Shown one piece after another: positions 9,901 to 16,967 of a stretch of 64,000 nucleotides of DNA. Every line of letters begins with the position of its first letter. Positions within the stretch are counted from its first letter, which is position 1. The notes under the pieces are model-generated. The model made no database searches. It worked only from the letters and a program-made list of their open reading frames with translations, and was not told where the DNA came from. Made by a program: the position numbers and the translations under genes. The stretch spans positions 31,909 to 95,908 of the forward strand of contig NZ_JBMNPX010000010.1 in assembly GCF_050943825.1 (NCBI RefSeq), in the 5' to 3' direction. Origin of the DNA: Pseudoflavonifractor sp050943825. Lineage in GTDB: Bacteria; Bacillota; Clostridia; Oscillospirales; Oscillospiraceae.

Positions 9901-10439
9901 CCGGGGAGACGGTATTTACCGATGTCCCTGCCGGCGCTTACTATGCGGAGGCCGTGAAGTGGGCCGTCGCCCAGGGCGTCACCACCGGCACCGGCGCGGC
10001 CACATTCAGCCCCGATATGGCCTGCACCCGTGCTCAGGTGGTCACCTTCCTGTGGCGCGCTGCCGGCAGCCCCGTGGAGGACGATGGGGACATGAGCTTC
10101 ACCGATGTGCCCGCAGATGCTTACTATACCCAGGCTGTCCGCTGGGCGGTTGCCCAGGGCATCACCACCGGCACCGGCGCTGCCACGTTCAGCCCCGACG
10201 CGGTCTGCACCCGCGCACAGATCGCCGTGTTCCTGTACCGGGCAAACGGTTCGAAAGCGCCGGATACCAGGGACAACCCGTTCAGCGACGTGGCGGAGGG
10301 CAGCTACTACTATGACGCGGTGCTGTGGGCGGTGGAGAACGGCGTCACCACCGGCACCGGCGCGGCCGCGTTCAGCCCCGATGTGGTCTGCACCCGCGCA
10401 CAGATTGTCACCTTCCTGTTCCGGGCGATGAGCAAGTAA
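3936..10439 (+). CDS. C-terminal segment of the giant SLH surface protein (Ig-like, FN3, Cys-rich repeats, MBG, three SLH)
   Basis: This is the rest of the frame interrupted at 3777. The first ATG after the stop is at 3936, but no Shine-Dalgarno precedes it and no signal peptide follows, so independent production of a surface protein is doubtful. In order it shows Ig-like repeats, a fibronectin type III domain (about 5370-5625), a carboxypeptidase-regulatory-like beta sandwich (about 5985-6215), six or seven Cys-rich units of about 36 residues with CTExG and CTRC motifs (about 7240-8000), an Ig/BIG2-like and an MBG-type repeat (about 8020-8510), InlB/Listeria-type beta repeats (about 9440-9900) and three SLH domains (about 9907-10436). 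No catalytic domain was recognised. If joined with 1752-3779 it makes a cell-wall-anchored adhesin-like protein of about 2,895 residues. Confidence 0.75.
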   Translation: MGSCLPVDAEYTGKLYSGYTCLTPEGFPMTLQGEADGSTQYLYFNKGVFADRPAGSYELRVYMDGKVLGRSTVTVQAETSPIITLNDEDDAWGDDSGDPVMHAEEVRIEGVNMGAYGYLRWAETREALAEERFQPYFANRYYAHTFEGEDGPRTLYVELSKSGKSGDSENLTYTFNLWLCIARDYDVRVPERVQGVQSADSQYTITATTSLPATRLWVSFYDADGRHASQQMGYVGPTEDGRYEFSLTFNPRSDFWDSQSYGGSFYYENTQSIRVFAVDMSNEYQDNEAYRGVVMGEPVERILVFGNPDNVILPQFANGGVLINQTSYTLFGYASPNGSVTITEQGETLATAQTNEYGYFSASLTGLSEGSHTLTVADDSGAVGSRTVYLTVDTTPPTVSDVTFTFLEDNAAVLHWTCSDKDVDYFQIYKNDVPLGRAEAGSTSYNVAASADDGNRFTIEAVDLAGNKSQKTVSTADQEPPTAPESLTVTGRTTTTVTLSWTAGTDNMGVAGYNVLMNGELVEQLTGDNTTYTVTGLQHKTKYTFTVQTRDKAGNTSVNSPAAETSTAELSIADDLQSSYTVRGSGAVMSIPLTVTAVSDVEEYTPTLQQVTLQYQTGGETPGIWQNGDLTVDYSGDRATVTWAAPVDADHLPIQYNVRMSITDSEGAHAMGQTRTVNLVEGRVTFTVEDSNTIAPISGAAVALYQDGALKASATTDQRGVAKLDVPDGTYSVMVLADGYQPRRIPNLAISENKKTFTIPMSTEDILQVETTVKEMTYDDMVAAGIDPNAPGNSHVFESTVILDFVEVKYYYNDDGQVVKGDPAPFEDGVLYPVAKDIFLIVPSRVTWLKEMFDVQLLVTNTSAMETVENCTAQLNLPAGLSLADMMEGQQSATVELGDIAPSGAAVHHWYVRGDTEGDYTLSGTVTGTRTSEDVEEPMAVGFTTRDPISVLAGDAMKMTITAERTAVTGQPYRMRYELRNVSGKSLYNVNFEVFGGTFRQAYTIDEVLASYDLKGPFQPDAGTGALKNGFTLSAQEFKPTEVLAGTFTITFAEGLDLSDGIEYMLKRVFLFTGAGSTTEIPVEIKLVDSLDDAHTHEYDKGVVTKEATCTEKGVMTYTCTVEGCKDTLTVEIPALGHDMGEWTITKEAACTETGTAESKCTRCDYTESMTLSVLGHSFSEDWTTDVEPTCTEAGSKSHHCTRCDAKTDVTEIPATGHTSTESDCTKDDICSVCHQVIRKAGQHVWGEPDVTKEATCTEAGSQTLTCTSCGAQEIQEIPALNHDYQDTVTQPTCTEQGYTTHTCSRCDDSYVDAYVDLLGHDWGEWEVTKPATETEDGSQTRTCKRCGATETETISKWPKQELWIPASSVTRTYGSEDVYNEAKNLSESGGALTYTSADPGVAVVDAASGRVTIKGAGTTTITVTAATVPGKYAQTSVSYELIINKAPLTIRADDAAVVYGQAAPAFGWTAEGWQYEEDESVLTGQAVYDCGYQALDAVGAYPIAVSGLTSKNYDITFENGTLTVSRAEDYTITLGNLEQLAGHTSAVTAAVTPYDNTAVISVEYLVDEVWTDTVPSEAGTYSVRAALTASSNLAADPADYTEGTLTVKQGVTVDTGDGTENVDVAVDVEDGTAHITIPEDDIAKIAGNANGTVSIDLGGASGVDELVLPGSLVSELSKSENADGLTVSTEDASITMSDSVLDTVADAITSGEDTISVVLKSVDEADLTEAQKEALESIPNEAKVVDVSIVVTHPDGSRDVLHELGGDVTITVPYDQVPEIVNGKYVVACHVSDNGVITYLFATCDEENRTITFTTNHLSNYAVFVSEKPAVIVTDGSGSGLYEVGATVTITAGSKSGYTFSGWTVVSGDVTLADANAAETTFTMPAGQVEVKANYSVNSSGGTVTPSYSVSVADTENGTVTAQPQRAAKGAVVTLTVKPDQGYKLDTLTVTDQSGREIPVAEQDGKYTFTMPASKVTVKATFIKSEQTGETVFTDVPAGAYYAEAVKWAVAQGVTTGTGAATFSPDMACTRAQVVTFLWRAAGSPVEDDGDMSFTDVPADAYYTQAVRWAVAQGITTGTGAATFSPDAVCTRAQIAVFLYRANGSKAPDTRDNPFSDVAEGSYYYDAVLWAVENGVTTGTGAAAFSPDVVCTRAQIVTFLFRAMSK

Positions 10440-10461
10440 GCGCAGATGTCCGGAAAATAGC

Positions 10462-10509
10462 ACAAACAGCAGGACGGCGGTTCATTCGAACCGCCGTCCT
10501 GCTGTTTGT
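10462..10509 (+). terminator. Strong hairpin terminator after the SLH gene
   Basis: A perfect 22-bp stem (10462-10483 with 10488-10509) around loop ATTC begins 23 bp after the stop of the giant SLH frame. The T-rich part is within the stem end (CTGTTTGT). Confidence 0.8.
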
Positions 10510-10592
10510 GGGGAAAACCAATAGAATGGAGCGCCGGCATCCGTGCCGAAGGCGCGCGAATCAGGCGGAAAACGCCCCGGAAGGAGGGAGGC

Positions 10593-11486
10593 TTACCCGC
10601 CGGTCAGCTCCAGCACGGCCCGGATGCTGCCGTCCACACAGTTGTACCAGAAATAGCCGTCGTGCCGCTGGCCGTCCTGGCCGGTGAAGGTGTAGTAAAT
10701 CAGCATGGACTGGCTGTCCAGCCCCCACTGGAGAAACTGAAAGTCAATGTCCGGCTGTCCATCCGTCTCCGTCCAGCCGTACTGGTTCAGGTCGCTGTTC
10801 TGCGCCATGGCCGAGGCCAGTTGGACGGGCAGGTTGTGCTCCGAGCTGTACTCCAGCAAGGCCAGGGCCAGATAGGTCCTGCCGCCGTAGTCCAGGGCCA
10901 GGACGTATTTGGAGCTGTCCGGCGCCCACCAGAGCCCCTGGAAGGCGTGGTCGCCGTAGGTGATGAACAGTTTTACGCCGTTGTCGTGCCGGACGATGAG
11001 GGACGTGGCGTCCGCCAGCCCAAAGCCGCCGGAGACCAGGTCCTTGCTGTACACTGTGACCTCCTCGCTCCCGTCGGGGGAGGTGCTTCTGGCCACCACA
11101 AAGAGCGCGCCGCTCCGCCACAGGGCAGTCCCGCCCAGCACCAGCACCAGGACCACAGCCGCCGTGGCCAGCAGCCACCAGCGCCGGGTGAGCCTGACCC
11201 GGCGGCGCACCTGCTGGATGGAGTAGTGGAGCACGTCCCTGGTGCGGGCCTCCTCCTGACTGTCCGCCGCCCTGGCTGTCCGCTCCCCGGCCATCAGGTC
11301 CAGGACGGAGCAGCCCAGCGCCTCCGCCAGGGGCTCCAGCAGGGAGATCTCCGGCGCGCACAGACCCCGCTCCCACTTGGACACGGCCCGGTCCGTGATA
11401 TGGAGCCTGTCCGCCAGCTCCTTCTGGGTCATGCCCCTCTCCTTGCGCAGGTCCCTGATAAATTGTCCGGTTTTCATGTTGTCCAT
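10593..11486 (-). CDS. Membrane-anchored XRE-family (HTH) regulator with extracytoplasmic domain
   Basis: A 297-residue protein. Residues 6-60 form a Cro/CI-type helix-turn-helix (IRDLRKERGMTQKELADRLH, then TDRAVSKWERG). A basic linker and one transmembrane helix (WWLLATAAVVLVLVLGG, about residues 103-120) follow, then a roughly 175-residue extracytoplasmic domain rich in aromatic residues. The layout suggests a one-component sensor that binds DNA inside and senses something outside; the C-terminal domain was not recognised. The start at 11486 has AGGAGG seven bases upstream. A possible -10 box (TATAAT on minus, 11516-11521) lies just upstream with no clear -35. Confidence 0.75.
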   Translation of the reverse strand: MDNMKTGQFIRDLRKERGMTQKELADRLHITDRAVSKWERGLCAPEISLLEPLAEALGCSVLDLMAGERTARAADSQEEARTRDVLHYSIQQVRRRVRLTRRWWLLATAAVVLVLVLGGTALWRSGALFVVARSTSPDGSEEVTVYSKDLVSGGFGLADATSLIVRHDNGVKLFITYGDHAFQGLWWAPDSSKYVLALDYGGRTYLALALLEYSSEHNLPVQLASAMAQNSDLNQYGWTETDGQPDIDFQFLQWGLDSQSMLIYYTFTGQDGQRHDGYFWYNCVDGSIRAVLELTGG

Positions 11487-11587
11487 GGCTGTACCTCCTG
11501 TGTGCCGGTACCTATATTATAAGGGATGGGCGGGAGAAAAGCACCAAACCAGCGGTTGAGTTTGACGGCCCGGCGACAAAATCCACG

Positions 11588-11616
11588 TTGCGCCCGGCGG
11601 GAAATTCGTTTACAAT
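11588..11616 (+). promoter_or_regulatory. Predicted sigma-A promoter for the DUF4317 gene
   Basis: The -35 TTGCGC (11588-11593) and -10 TACAAT (11611-11616) are separated by 17 bp, about 68 bp upstream of the start codon. Confidence 0.5.
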
Positions 11617-11683
11617 AATGTCTGCAATGTCTGCCGCGTCCGGTGAGACCGCGGCCTGAAATCCAGACTGGAAGTGGAAAAGC

Positions 11684-12814
11684 ATGAACGAAAAAGAAAT
11701 CGCGGAAATCCGCCGCCGTTTTCGTCCCGACAAGACCAGCATCACCCATGTGCGGGGCTGCTATGTCAACGAGCTGGGAGAGATTGTGGCCCGGTTCAAC
11801 CAATCCCTGGCCCTGATGAGCCAGGAGGAGAGCGAGAAATTCCTGGGCATCCTCAAGCGCACCCTGTCGGGCACTTTGGGGAAGAACCTGATGGACATTG
11901 AATTCACCACCCGGCAGGTGGCGGAGGGGGAGGAGCACAAGCTGCTCATGGCCCTGCGCAGCTCGGGCCTGAAGGACGAGGAGGCGGTGCAGGCCTTCTT
12001 CCAGAAGGTCATCGGCTCCCTGACCATCGAGGGCAACTATCTGATTCTCCTGGCCCACGACGCCTACGACGTCCCCTACCGGGCCAAGGACGGGGAGGAG
12101 ATGGAGGACAGCTCCGAGCAGGTCTACTCCTACATCCTGTGCAGCGTCTGCCCGGTGAAGCAGACCAAGCCCGCCCTGAGCTACCACGTGCGGGAGAACG
12201 AGTTCCGCAACCGGACCGCAGACTGGCTGGTGTCCGCCCCCGAGCTGGGGTTCCTGTTCCCAGCCTTTGACGACCGCAGCACCAACCTCTACAACGCCCT
12301 CTACTACAACAAGGACATCAAGGAGAACCACAAGGACTTTGTGGACGCGGTGTTCCGCGCCGAGATTCCCATGCCGGCTGCCGCCCAGAAGGAGACCTTC
12401 CAGTCCATCCTGGGGGACGCCCTGGCCGAGGACTGCCGCTTCGACGTGGTGCAGGCGGTGCAGGACCAGCTGTGCGGCCTTATCGAGGAGCACAAGGCCA
12501 GCCACGAGGAGGAGCCCCTGGTGGTGTCCAAGGGCACGGTGAAGAGCGTGCTCCGGTCCTGCGGCGTGGCCGACTCCCACGTGGAGGCCTTTGACGCCAA
12601 GTACGACGGCGCGTTCGGCGACGACACCAGGCTCAGCCCCCGCAACCTGGTGGACACCCGCCAGCTGGAGGTGCGTACCCCCGACGTGGTCATCAAGGTG
12701 GCCCCCGACCGGGGCGACCTGGTGGAGACCCGGGTCATCGACGGCAAGAAGTACATCCTCATCCGAGCTGACGAGGGCGTGGAGGTCAACGGCGTGGGCA
12801 TCCACATCGACTGA
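11684..12814 (+). CDS. DUF4317 family protein
   Basis: A 376-residue soluble protein beginning MNEKEIAEIRRRFRPDKTSI, with GCYVNELGEIVARFNQSL close behind. This N-terminus and the overall length fit the DUF4317 family common in Clostridia, whose function is not established. There is no signal peptide, membrane segment or recognisable catalytic motif. It appears monocistronic: its own promoter lies upstream, a GGAAGTGGAAAAGC ribosome site precedes ATG 11684, and a terminator follows. The family assignment is from recognition of the sequence and could not be checked by a search. Confidence 0.7.
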   Translation: MNEKEIAEIRRRFRPDKTSITHVRGCYVNELGEIVARFNQSLALMSQEESEKFLGILKRTLSGTLGKNLMDIEFTTRQVAEGEEHKLLMALRSSGLKDEEAVQAFFQKVIGSLTIEGNYLILLAHDAYDVPYRAKDGEEMEDSSEQVYSYILCSVCPVKQTKPALSYHVRENEFRNRTADWLVSAPELGFLFPAFDDRSTNLYNALYYNKDIKENHKDFVDAVFRAEIPMPAAAQKETFQSILGDALAEDCRFDVVQAVQDQLCGLIEEHKASHEEEPLVVSKGTVKSVLRSCGVADSHVEAFDAKYDGAFGDDTRLSPRNLVDTRQLEVRTPDVVIKVAPDRGDLVETRVIDGKKYILIRADEGVEVNGVGIHID

Positions 12815-12885
12815 CCGGGCTGAAAAACTGTAAGGCAGAATTACATTACATAGGCTGCAATCACAAGCATATATTGAAAAACAAA

Positions 12886-12930
12886 GCCGCTGGTCACTGT
12901 GAAGGGAAAACCTTTACAGTGACCAGCGGC
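12886..12930. terminator. Bidirectional terminator between DUF4317 gene and galT
   Basis: Arms 12886-12900 and 12916-12930 pair perfectly and extend inward through AAGG/CCTT around GAAAA. ATTTTAT follows on the plus strand and TTTGTTTTTC on the minus strand, so it can end both convergent transcripts. Confidence 0.8.
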
Positions 12931-12952
12931 ATTTTATCGTTTGACGACCCTC

Positions 12953-14446
12953 TTACACCTGCTCCAGGAAGCGGAGGAAGGCGGCGCGGCCCTCGTCGGT
13001 GCGCTTGTACACACCGGCGTGCTCCAGGACGGTGGCAAAGACCTTGCCGGTCTCCTGCTTGACAATGTCCAGGGCGTTGTCGGCGGTGATGGTGTAGCTG
13101 CCCTTGAAGCCCTCGGCCCAGTCAGCGTGCTTGGCGGTGCGCTCGTCGGCGCGCAGGTCGGCGCCGGAGGCCAGGGCGTCGGCCACGGCGGTCAGCTCCT
13201 CCTTCAGGCGGGCGGGGAGCACGGCCAGACCCATGACCTCGATGAGGCCGATGTTCTCCTTCTTGATGTGGTGGAGCTCGGCGTGGGGGTGGTACACGCC
13301 CAGGGGGTGCTCCTCAGTGGTGATGTTGTTGCGCAGCACCAGGTCCAGCTCATAGCGGCCGTCCCGCATGCGGGCGATGGGGGTGATGGTGTTGTGGGGC
13401 ACACCCTCGGTCTCGGCGAAGATGAAGGCGGCCTCGTCGGTGTAGCCGCGCCAGGAGGCCAGGATGCGGTCGGCCAGGTCCACCAGCCGCTCCGGGTTGC
13501 CGCAGGAGATGCGGATGACCGACATGGGCCACTTGACGATGCCGGCCTTGACGTCGGCAAAGCCGGGGAAGGTGAACTCCTGCTCAATGGGGGCCTTGGC
13601 CATGGCGAAGGTGTAGTGGCCGCCCTGGAAGTGGTCGTGGGCCAGGATGGAGCCGCCCACGATGGGCAGGTCGGCGTTGGAGCCCACGAAGTAGTGGGGG
13701 AACTGGCCCACAAAGTCCAGCAGCTTGGCGAAGCAGGCCCGGTCAATCTTCATGGGGGTGTGCTCGCTGTTGAGGCAGATGCAGTGCTCGTTGTAGTAGA
13801 CGTAGGGGGAGTACTGCAGGAACCAGGGGGAGTTGTTGATGGTGATGGGCACGATGCGGTGGTTCTCACGGGCGGGGTGGTTGACCCGGCCGGCGTAGCC
13901 CTCGTTCTCGGCGCACAGCTGGCAGCGGGGATAGGCGGAGGCGGGCAGGTTGCGGGCGGCGGCGATGGCCTTGGGGTCCTTCTCCGGCTTGGAGAGGTTG
14001 ATGGTGATATCCAGGTCGCCGTACTCGGTGGGGGTGACCCACTTCATGTCCTTGGCAATCCGGTCCCGGCGGATGTAGTTGGTGTCCTGGCTGAACTGGT
14101 AGTACCAGTCGGTGGCCTTCTGGGGACTCTGGGCGTAGAGGGTCTTGAACTTCTCCACCACCTGGGCGGGGCGGGGGGTGAGACGGCCCATGAGCATGGT
14201 GTCGAACAGGTCACGGTAGACCACGGAGTCCTCGGGCAGTACGCCACGGGCGTGGGCGTCGTCCATCAGCTCGCCCAGCACGGCGGCCAGGTCGATGTCC
14301 CCGGACACGGGGGTCTCGGGGGCGGTGTAGCTGTCCAGCTTGAGGGCCTCCAGCAGGGTGTTCACGGCCCAGTTCCGCTCGCAGGGCTCAATCAGGCCGG
14401 TGCGCTCGGCGTAGGCCACCAGGCTTGCAATGGCGGTGTCGATCAT
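12953..14446 (-). CDS. galT: UDP-glucose--hexose-1-phosphate uridylyltransferase (class II)
   Basis: GalT moves UMP from UDP-glucose to galactose-1-phosphate, the middle step of the Leloir pathway, in the cytoplasm. The 497-residue product is of the class II type found in Firmicutes rather than the short zinc-type enzyme. Active-site histidines are in GGSILAHDHFQGGHYTF (H270 and H272 counting from the chosen start). I start at ATG 14446 (MIDTAIASLVAYAERTGL) because GAGGTTGATAGAC precedes it at normal spacing. An ATG five codons upstream (14461) has no ribosome site. It is the last gene of galK-galE-galT, 32 bp after galE, and ends before a bidirectional terminator. Confidence 0.93.
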   Translation of the reverse strand: MIDTAIASLVAYAERTGLIEPCERNWAVNTLLEALKLDSYTAPETPVSGDIDLAAVLGELMDDAHARGVLPEDSVVYRDLFDTMLMGRLTPRPAQVVEKFKTLYAQSPQKATDWYYQFSQDTNYIRRDRIAKDMKWVTPTEYGDLDITINLSKPEKDPKAIAAARNLPASAYPRCQLCAENEGYAGRVNHPARENHRIVPITINNSPWFLQYSPYVYYNEHCICLNSEHTPMKIDRACFAKLLDFVGQFPHYFVGSNADLPIVGGSILAHDHFQGGHYTFAMAKAPIEQEFTFPGFADVKAGIVKWPMSVIRISCGNPERLVDLADRILASWRGYTDEAAFIFAETEGVPHNTITPIARMRDGRYELDLVLRNNITTEEHPLGVYHPHAELHHIKKENIGLIEVMGLAVLPARLKEELTAVADALASGADLRADERTAKHADWAEGFKGSYTITADNALDIVKQETGKVFATVLEHAGVYKRTDEGRAAFLRFLEQV

Positions 14447-14478
14447 GTCTATCAACCTCACATTTTATTGTTGGCCCG

Positions 14479-15468
14479 TCAGGCGTTGTAGCCGTTGGGG
14501 TGGGCCTTGTGCCAGGCCCAGGCGGTGGAGATGATGGTCTCCAGATTGTCGTACTGGGGCTTCCAGCCCAGAACGGTCTTGGCCTTCTCCGAGGAGGCCA
14601 CCAGCTGGGCCGGGTCGCCGGCACGGCGGGGGGAGACCACGGCGGGGATGGGGTGGCCGGTCACCTTGCGGGCGCACTCGATGACCTCGTTGACGGTGAA
14701 GCCCACGCCGTTGCCCAGGTTGAACACGTTGTTCTCCCCGCCCTGGAGCAGGTAGTCCAGCGCCAGGATGTGGGCCTGGGCCAGGTCGGTGACGTGGATG
14801 TAGTCCCGGACGCAGGTGCCGTCCCGGGTGGGATAGTCGTCGCCGAACACGCTCACCGCCTCACGCTGGCCGTTGGGCACCTGGAGGATGATGGGCACCA
14901 GATGGGTCTCCGGGTTGTGGGCCTCGCCAATGGCGCCGGAGGGATGGGCGCCGCAGGCGTTGAAGTACCGCAGGGCCACGTACCGCAGGCCGTGGGCGCG
15001 GGACACCCAGCTCATCATGTGCTCCATGGCCAGCTTGGTCTCGCCGTAGCAGTTGGTGGGCTGGGTCTTGTCGCCCTCCAGGATGGGCACCTGCTCGGGC
15101 TCACCGTAGGTGGCGGCGGTGGAGGAGAAGACAATCTTGTCCACACCGTGGGCCACCATGGAGGCCAGGAGCACCATAGTGCCGCCCAGGTTGTTGTCGT
15201 AGTACTTGAGGGGGTCGCTCATGCTTTCGCCCACCTGGGAGGAGGCGGCGAAGTGGATGACGCCCTCGATGTTCTCCTTCTCGAACAGGGCGTCCATGGC
15301 GGCGCGGTCCCGGATGTCCGCCTGATAGAACCGGGCCTTGGGGTGGACCGCCGCCTTGAAGCCGGTCTGCAGGTTATCGGCCACAACCACGTCCCGGCCG
15401 GCGTCGATGAGCTCATATACCGTGTGGGAGCCGATGTACCCGGCTCCGCCCAATACCAGAATCGCCAT
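14479..15468 (-). CDS. galE: UDP-glucose 4-epimerase
   Basis: GalE interconverts UDP-galactose and UDP-glucose with bound NAD. It completes the Leloir pathway and also supplies UDP-galactose for polysaccharide. The 329-residue protein has the Rossmann glycine motif GGAGYIGS (residues 7-14) and the SDR catalytic pair in NCYGETK (Tyr141, Lys145), with the conserved FSSTAATYG segment before it. The start at 15468 follows TAGGAGGTAATTTCC. It sits between galK (35 bp upstream) and galT (32 bp downstream) on one transcript. Nothing is missing compared with the family. Confidence 0.95.
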   Translation of the reverse strand: MAILVLGGAGYIGSHTVYELIDAGRDVVVADNLQTGFKAAVHPKARFYQADIRDRAAMDALFEKENIEGVIHFAASSQVGESMSDPLKYYDNNLGGTMVLLASMVAHGVDKIVFSSTAATYGEPEQVPILEGDKTQPTNCYGETKLAMEHMMSWVSRAHGLRYVALRYFNACGAHPSGAIGEAHNPETHLVPIILQVPNGQREAVSVFGDDYPTRDGTCVRDYIHVTDLAQAHILALDYLLQGGENNVFNLGNGVGFTVNEVIECARKVTGHPIPAVVSPRRAGDPAQLVASSEKAKTVLGWKPQYDNLETIISTAWAWHKAHPNGYNA

Positions 15469-15503
15469 GGAAATTACCTCCTAGTTTTTTGATTGCCTGC
15501 GGC

Positions 15504-16802
15504 TCAGCCCGCCACCAGGCAGCCGCCCTCGGGGCGGATGGACAGCATGTGGCACATATCCTTGCCCAGCAGCTCCTCCATAGCGGAGAGGAAGGCGGGC
15601 AGCTTGTCGTTGGGCACGAAGGCCTGGACGGTGCCGGCGAAGCCGCCGCCGTGGACCCGGACGGCGCCGGTGCCCTGGAGCACCTCTTCAGCGGCCCACA
15701 GCACCATGGGGATGGCCTGCTGCTTGGGGTCGGAGGGGGCGAAGGTGTTCTGGAGGTACAGGCTGGAGGACATGCCGGAGGCCCGCACCAGGGCCAGGAA
15801 GGCGGCGAAGTCGCCCTTCTCCAGGGCCTGGGCCTCCTGCACAGCCCGGCGGTTCTCGTCGAAGAAGTGGATGGCCCGCAGCACCGCCCGGTCGCCCAGA
15901 GCCTTGCGCAGCTCGGGGATGGTGGCCCGGAAGGTGGTCTCGTCCACGTCGCGCAGCACTTCCTTGCCGAAGCAGGCGGCCACCGACTTCATCTCGTTGG
16001 TGATGGCGGCGTAGGCGTCGGTCAGGTCGGCGTGGTCGGCGCCCGAGTTGATGATGCACAGGGTGTGGCCGGTGGCGGGGAAGTCGAAGTCCACCTTGCG
16101 CACCACGGGGGCGGAGGGGTCCTGGAAGTCGATGGACACCACGCCGCCCACGGCGGAGGCGGTCTCGTCCATCAGGCCGCAGGGCTTGCCGAAGAACACG
16201 TTCTCGGCGTACTGGCCAATCTGGGCCACCTGGACGGGGGTAAAGACCTGATTGCAGAAGAGCACGTTGAAGATGGTGCCCACCAGCACCTCGTAGGCGG
16301 CGGAGGAGGACAGGCCGGACCCGGCGGGCACGGAGGAGCAGACGTAGGCGTCAAAGCCTGCGGGAGCCTGGCCCAGCTCGGTCATCCGGGCGGCCACGCC
16401 CCGCACCAGGGAGGCGGAGGTCTCCTTCTCGCTCTCAACGGGGGAGAGATTGGACAGGTCCACCGTCAGTACCGGGTAGCCCTCCGAGTGGATGCGCACC
16501 TGATTGGTGCCGTTGGGGGCGGCTACGGACAGCATGTCCATGTTCACGCTGGCGGCCAGCACGCAGCCGTGCTGGTGGTCGGTGTGGTTGCCGCCCAGCT
16601 CGGTGCGGCCGGGGCTGCTGAACAGGGCCACCTGGACGTCGTCCCCGGCTGAGAAGAGCTCCTGGTAGCGCTTCACGGCCTCAATGGCCCGGGCGCGGAC
16701 GGCCTCCAGTTTTTCGCCGCCATTGCAGCAGTACAGGTGATTGAGTCGCTCGTCCCAGGTGCCGCCGGAGAGCTGATCCATCAGAGTTTTACAGGAAAGC
16801 AT
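15504..16802 (-). CDS. galK: Galactokinase
   Basis: GalK phosphorylates galactose at C1 using ATP, the entry step of the Leloir pathway. The 432-residue product carries the galactokinase signature GRTELGGNHTDHQ (residues 65-77) and the GHMP-kinase ATP loop VPAGSGLSSSAAYE. It starts at ATG 16802; a TTG two codons upstream is also in frame, but the GGGAG site is better placed for the ATG. It is the first gene of galK-galE-galT. Its promoter contains a LacI-type palindrome that matches one at the promoter of the adjacent regulator. Confidence 0.95.
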   Translation of the reverse strand: MLSCKTLMDQLSGGTWDERLNHLYCCNGGEKLEAVRARAIEAVKRYQELFSAGDDVQVALFSSPGRTELGGNHTDHQHGCVLAASVNMDMLSVAAPNGTNQVRIHSEGYPVLTVDLSNLSPVESEKETSASLVRGVAARMTELGQAPAGFDAYVCSSVPAGSGLSSSAAYEVLVGTIFNVLFCNQVFTPVQVAQIGQYAENVFFGKPCGLMDETASAVGGVVSIDFQDPSAPVVRKVDFDFPATGHTLCIINSGADHADLTDAYAAITNEMKSVAACFGKEVLRDVDETTFRATIPELRKALGDRAVLRAIHFFDENRRAVQEAQALEKGDFAAFLALVRASGMSSSLYLQNTFAPSDPKQQAIPMVLWAAEEVLQGTGAVRVHGGGFAGTVQAFVPNDKLPAFLSAMEELLGKDMCHMLSIRPEGGCLVAG

Positions 16803-16850
16803 GTGCAATCACTCCCAAATCAAATTATGGTGATGCCTTATCGTGCCTTT

Positions 16851-16879
16851 AGTATATTTAATTTTTACTAAAAATTCAA
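16851..16879 (-). promoter_or_regulatory. gal operon promoter with 17-bp LacI-type operator
   Basis: Read on the minus strand, -35 TTGAAT (16874-16879) and -10 TATACT (16851-16856) are 17 bp apart. Filling the spacer is the perfect palindrome AATTTTTACTAAAAATT (16860-16876, centre C16868). Binding there would block polymerase directly. A palindrome of the same form lies at 18020-18036 in front of the regulator gene. Confidence 0.75.
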
Positions 16880-16967
16880 CTGCAATATTTGCCCTTTCCG
16901 CAAGTTCAGCGTTCCACACAAAAACAGACGGCCCAATTGTGCAGAAAAGCAAAGAAGGGGGCAGAAT

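Noticed and set aside
3105..10463. A 2,452-codon open frame on the minus strand opposite the giant SLH gene
   Set aside because: It is exactly antisense to a repeat-rich, GC-rich gene with strong codon bias, lacks a ribosome site, and its translation is low-complexity Gly/His/Val with no domain. The plus strand has clear SLH, FN3 and MBG domains.
12941..14491. A 516-codon plus-strand frame over galT
   Set aside because: Shadow of galT codon usage. The product is Gly/Val/His-rich without any motif, and galT on the minus strand is unmistakable.
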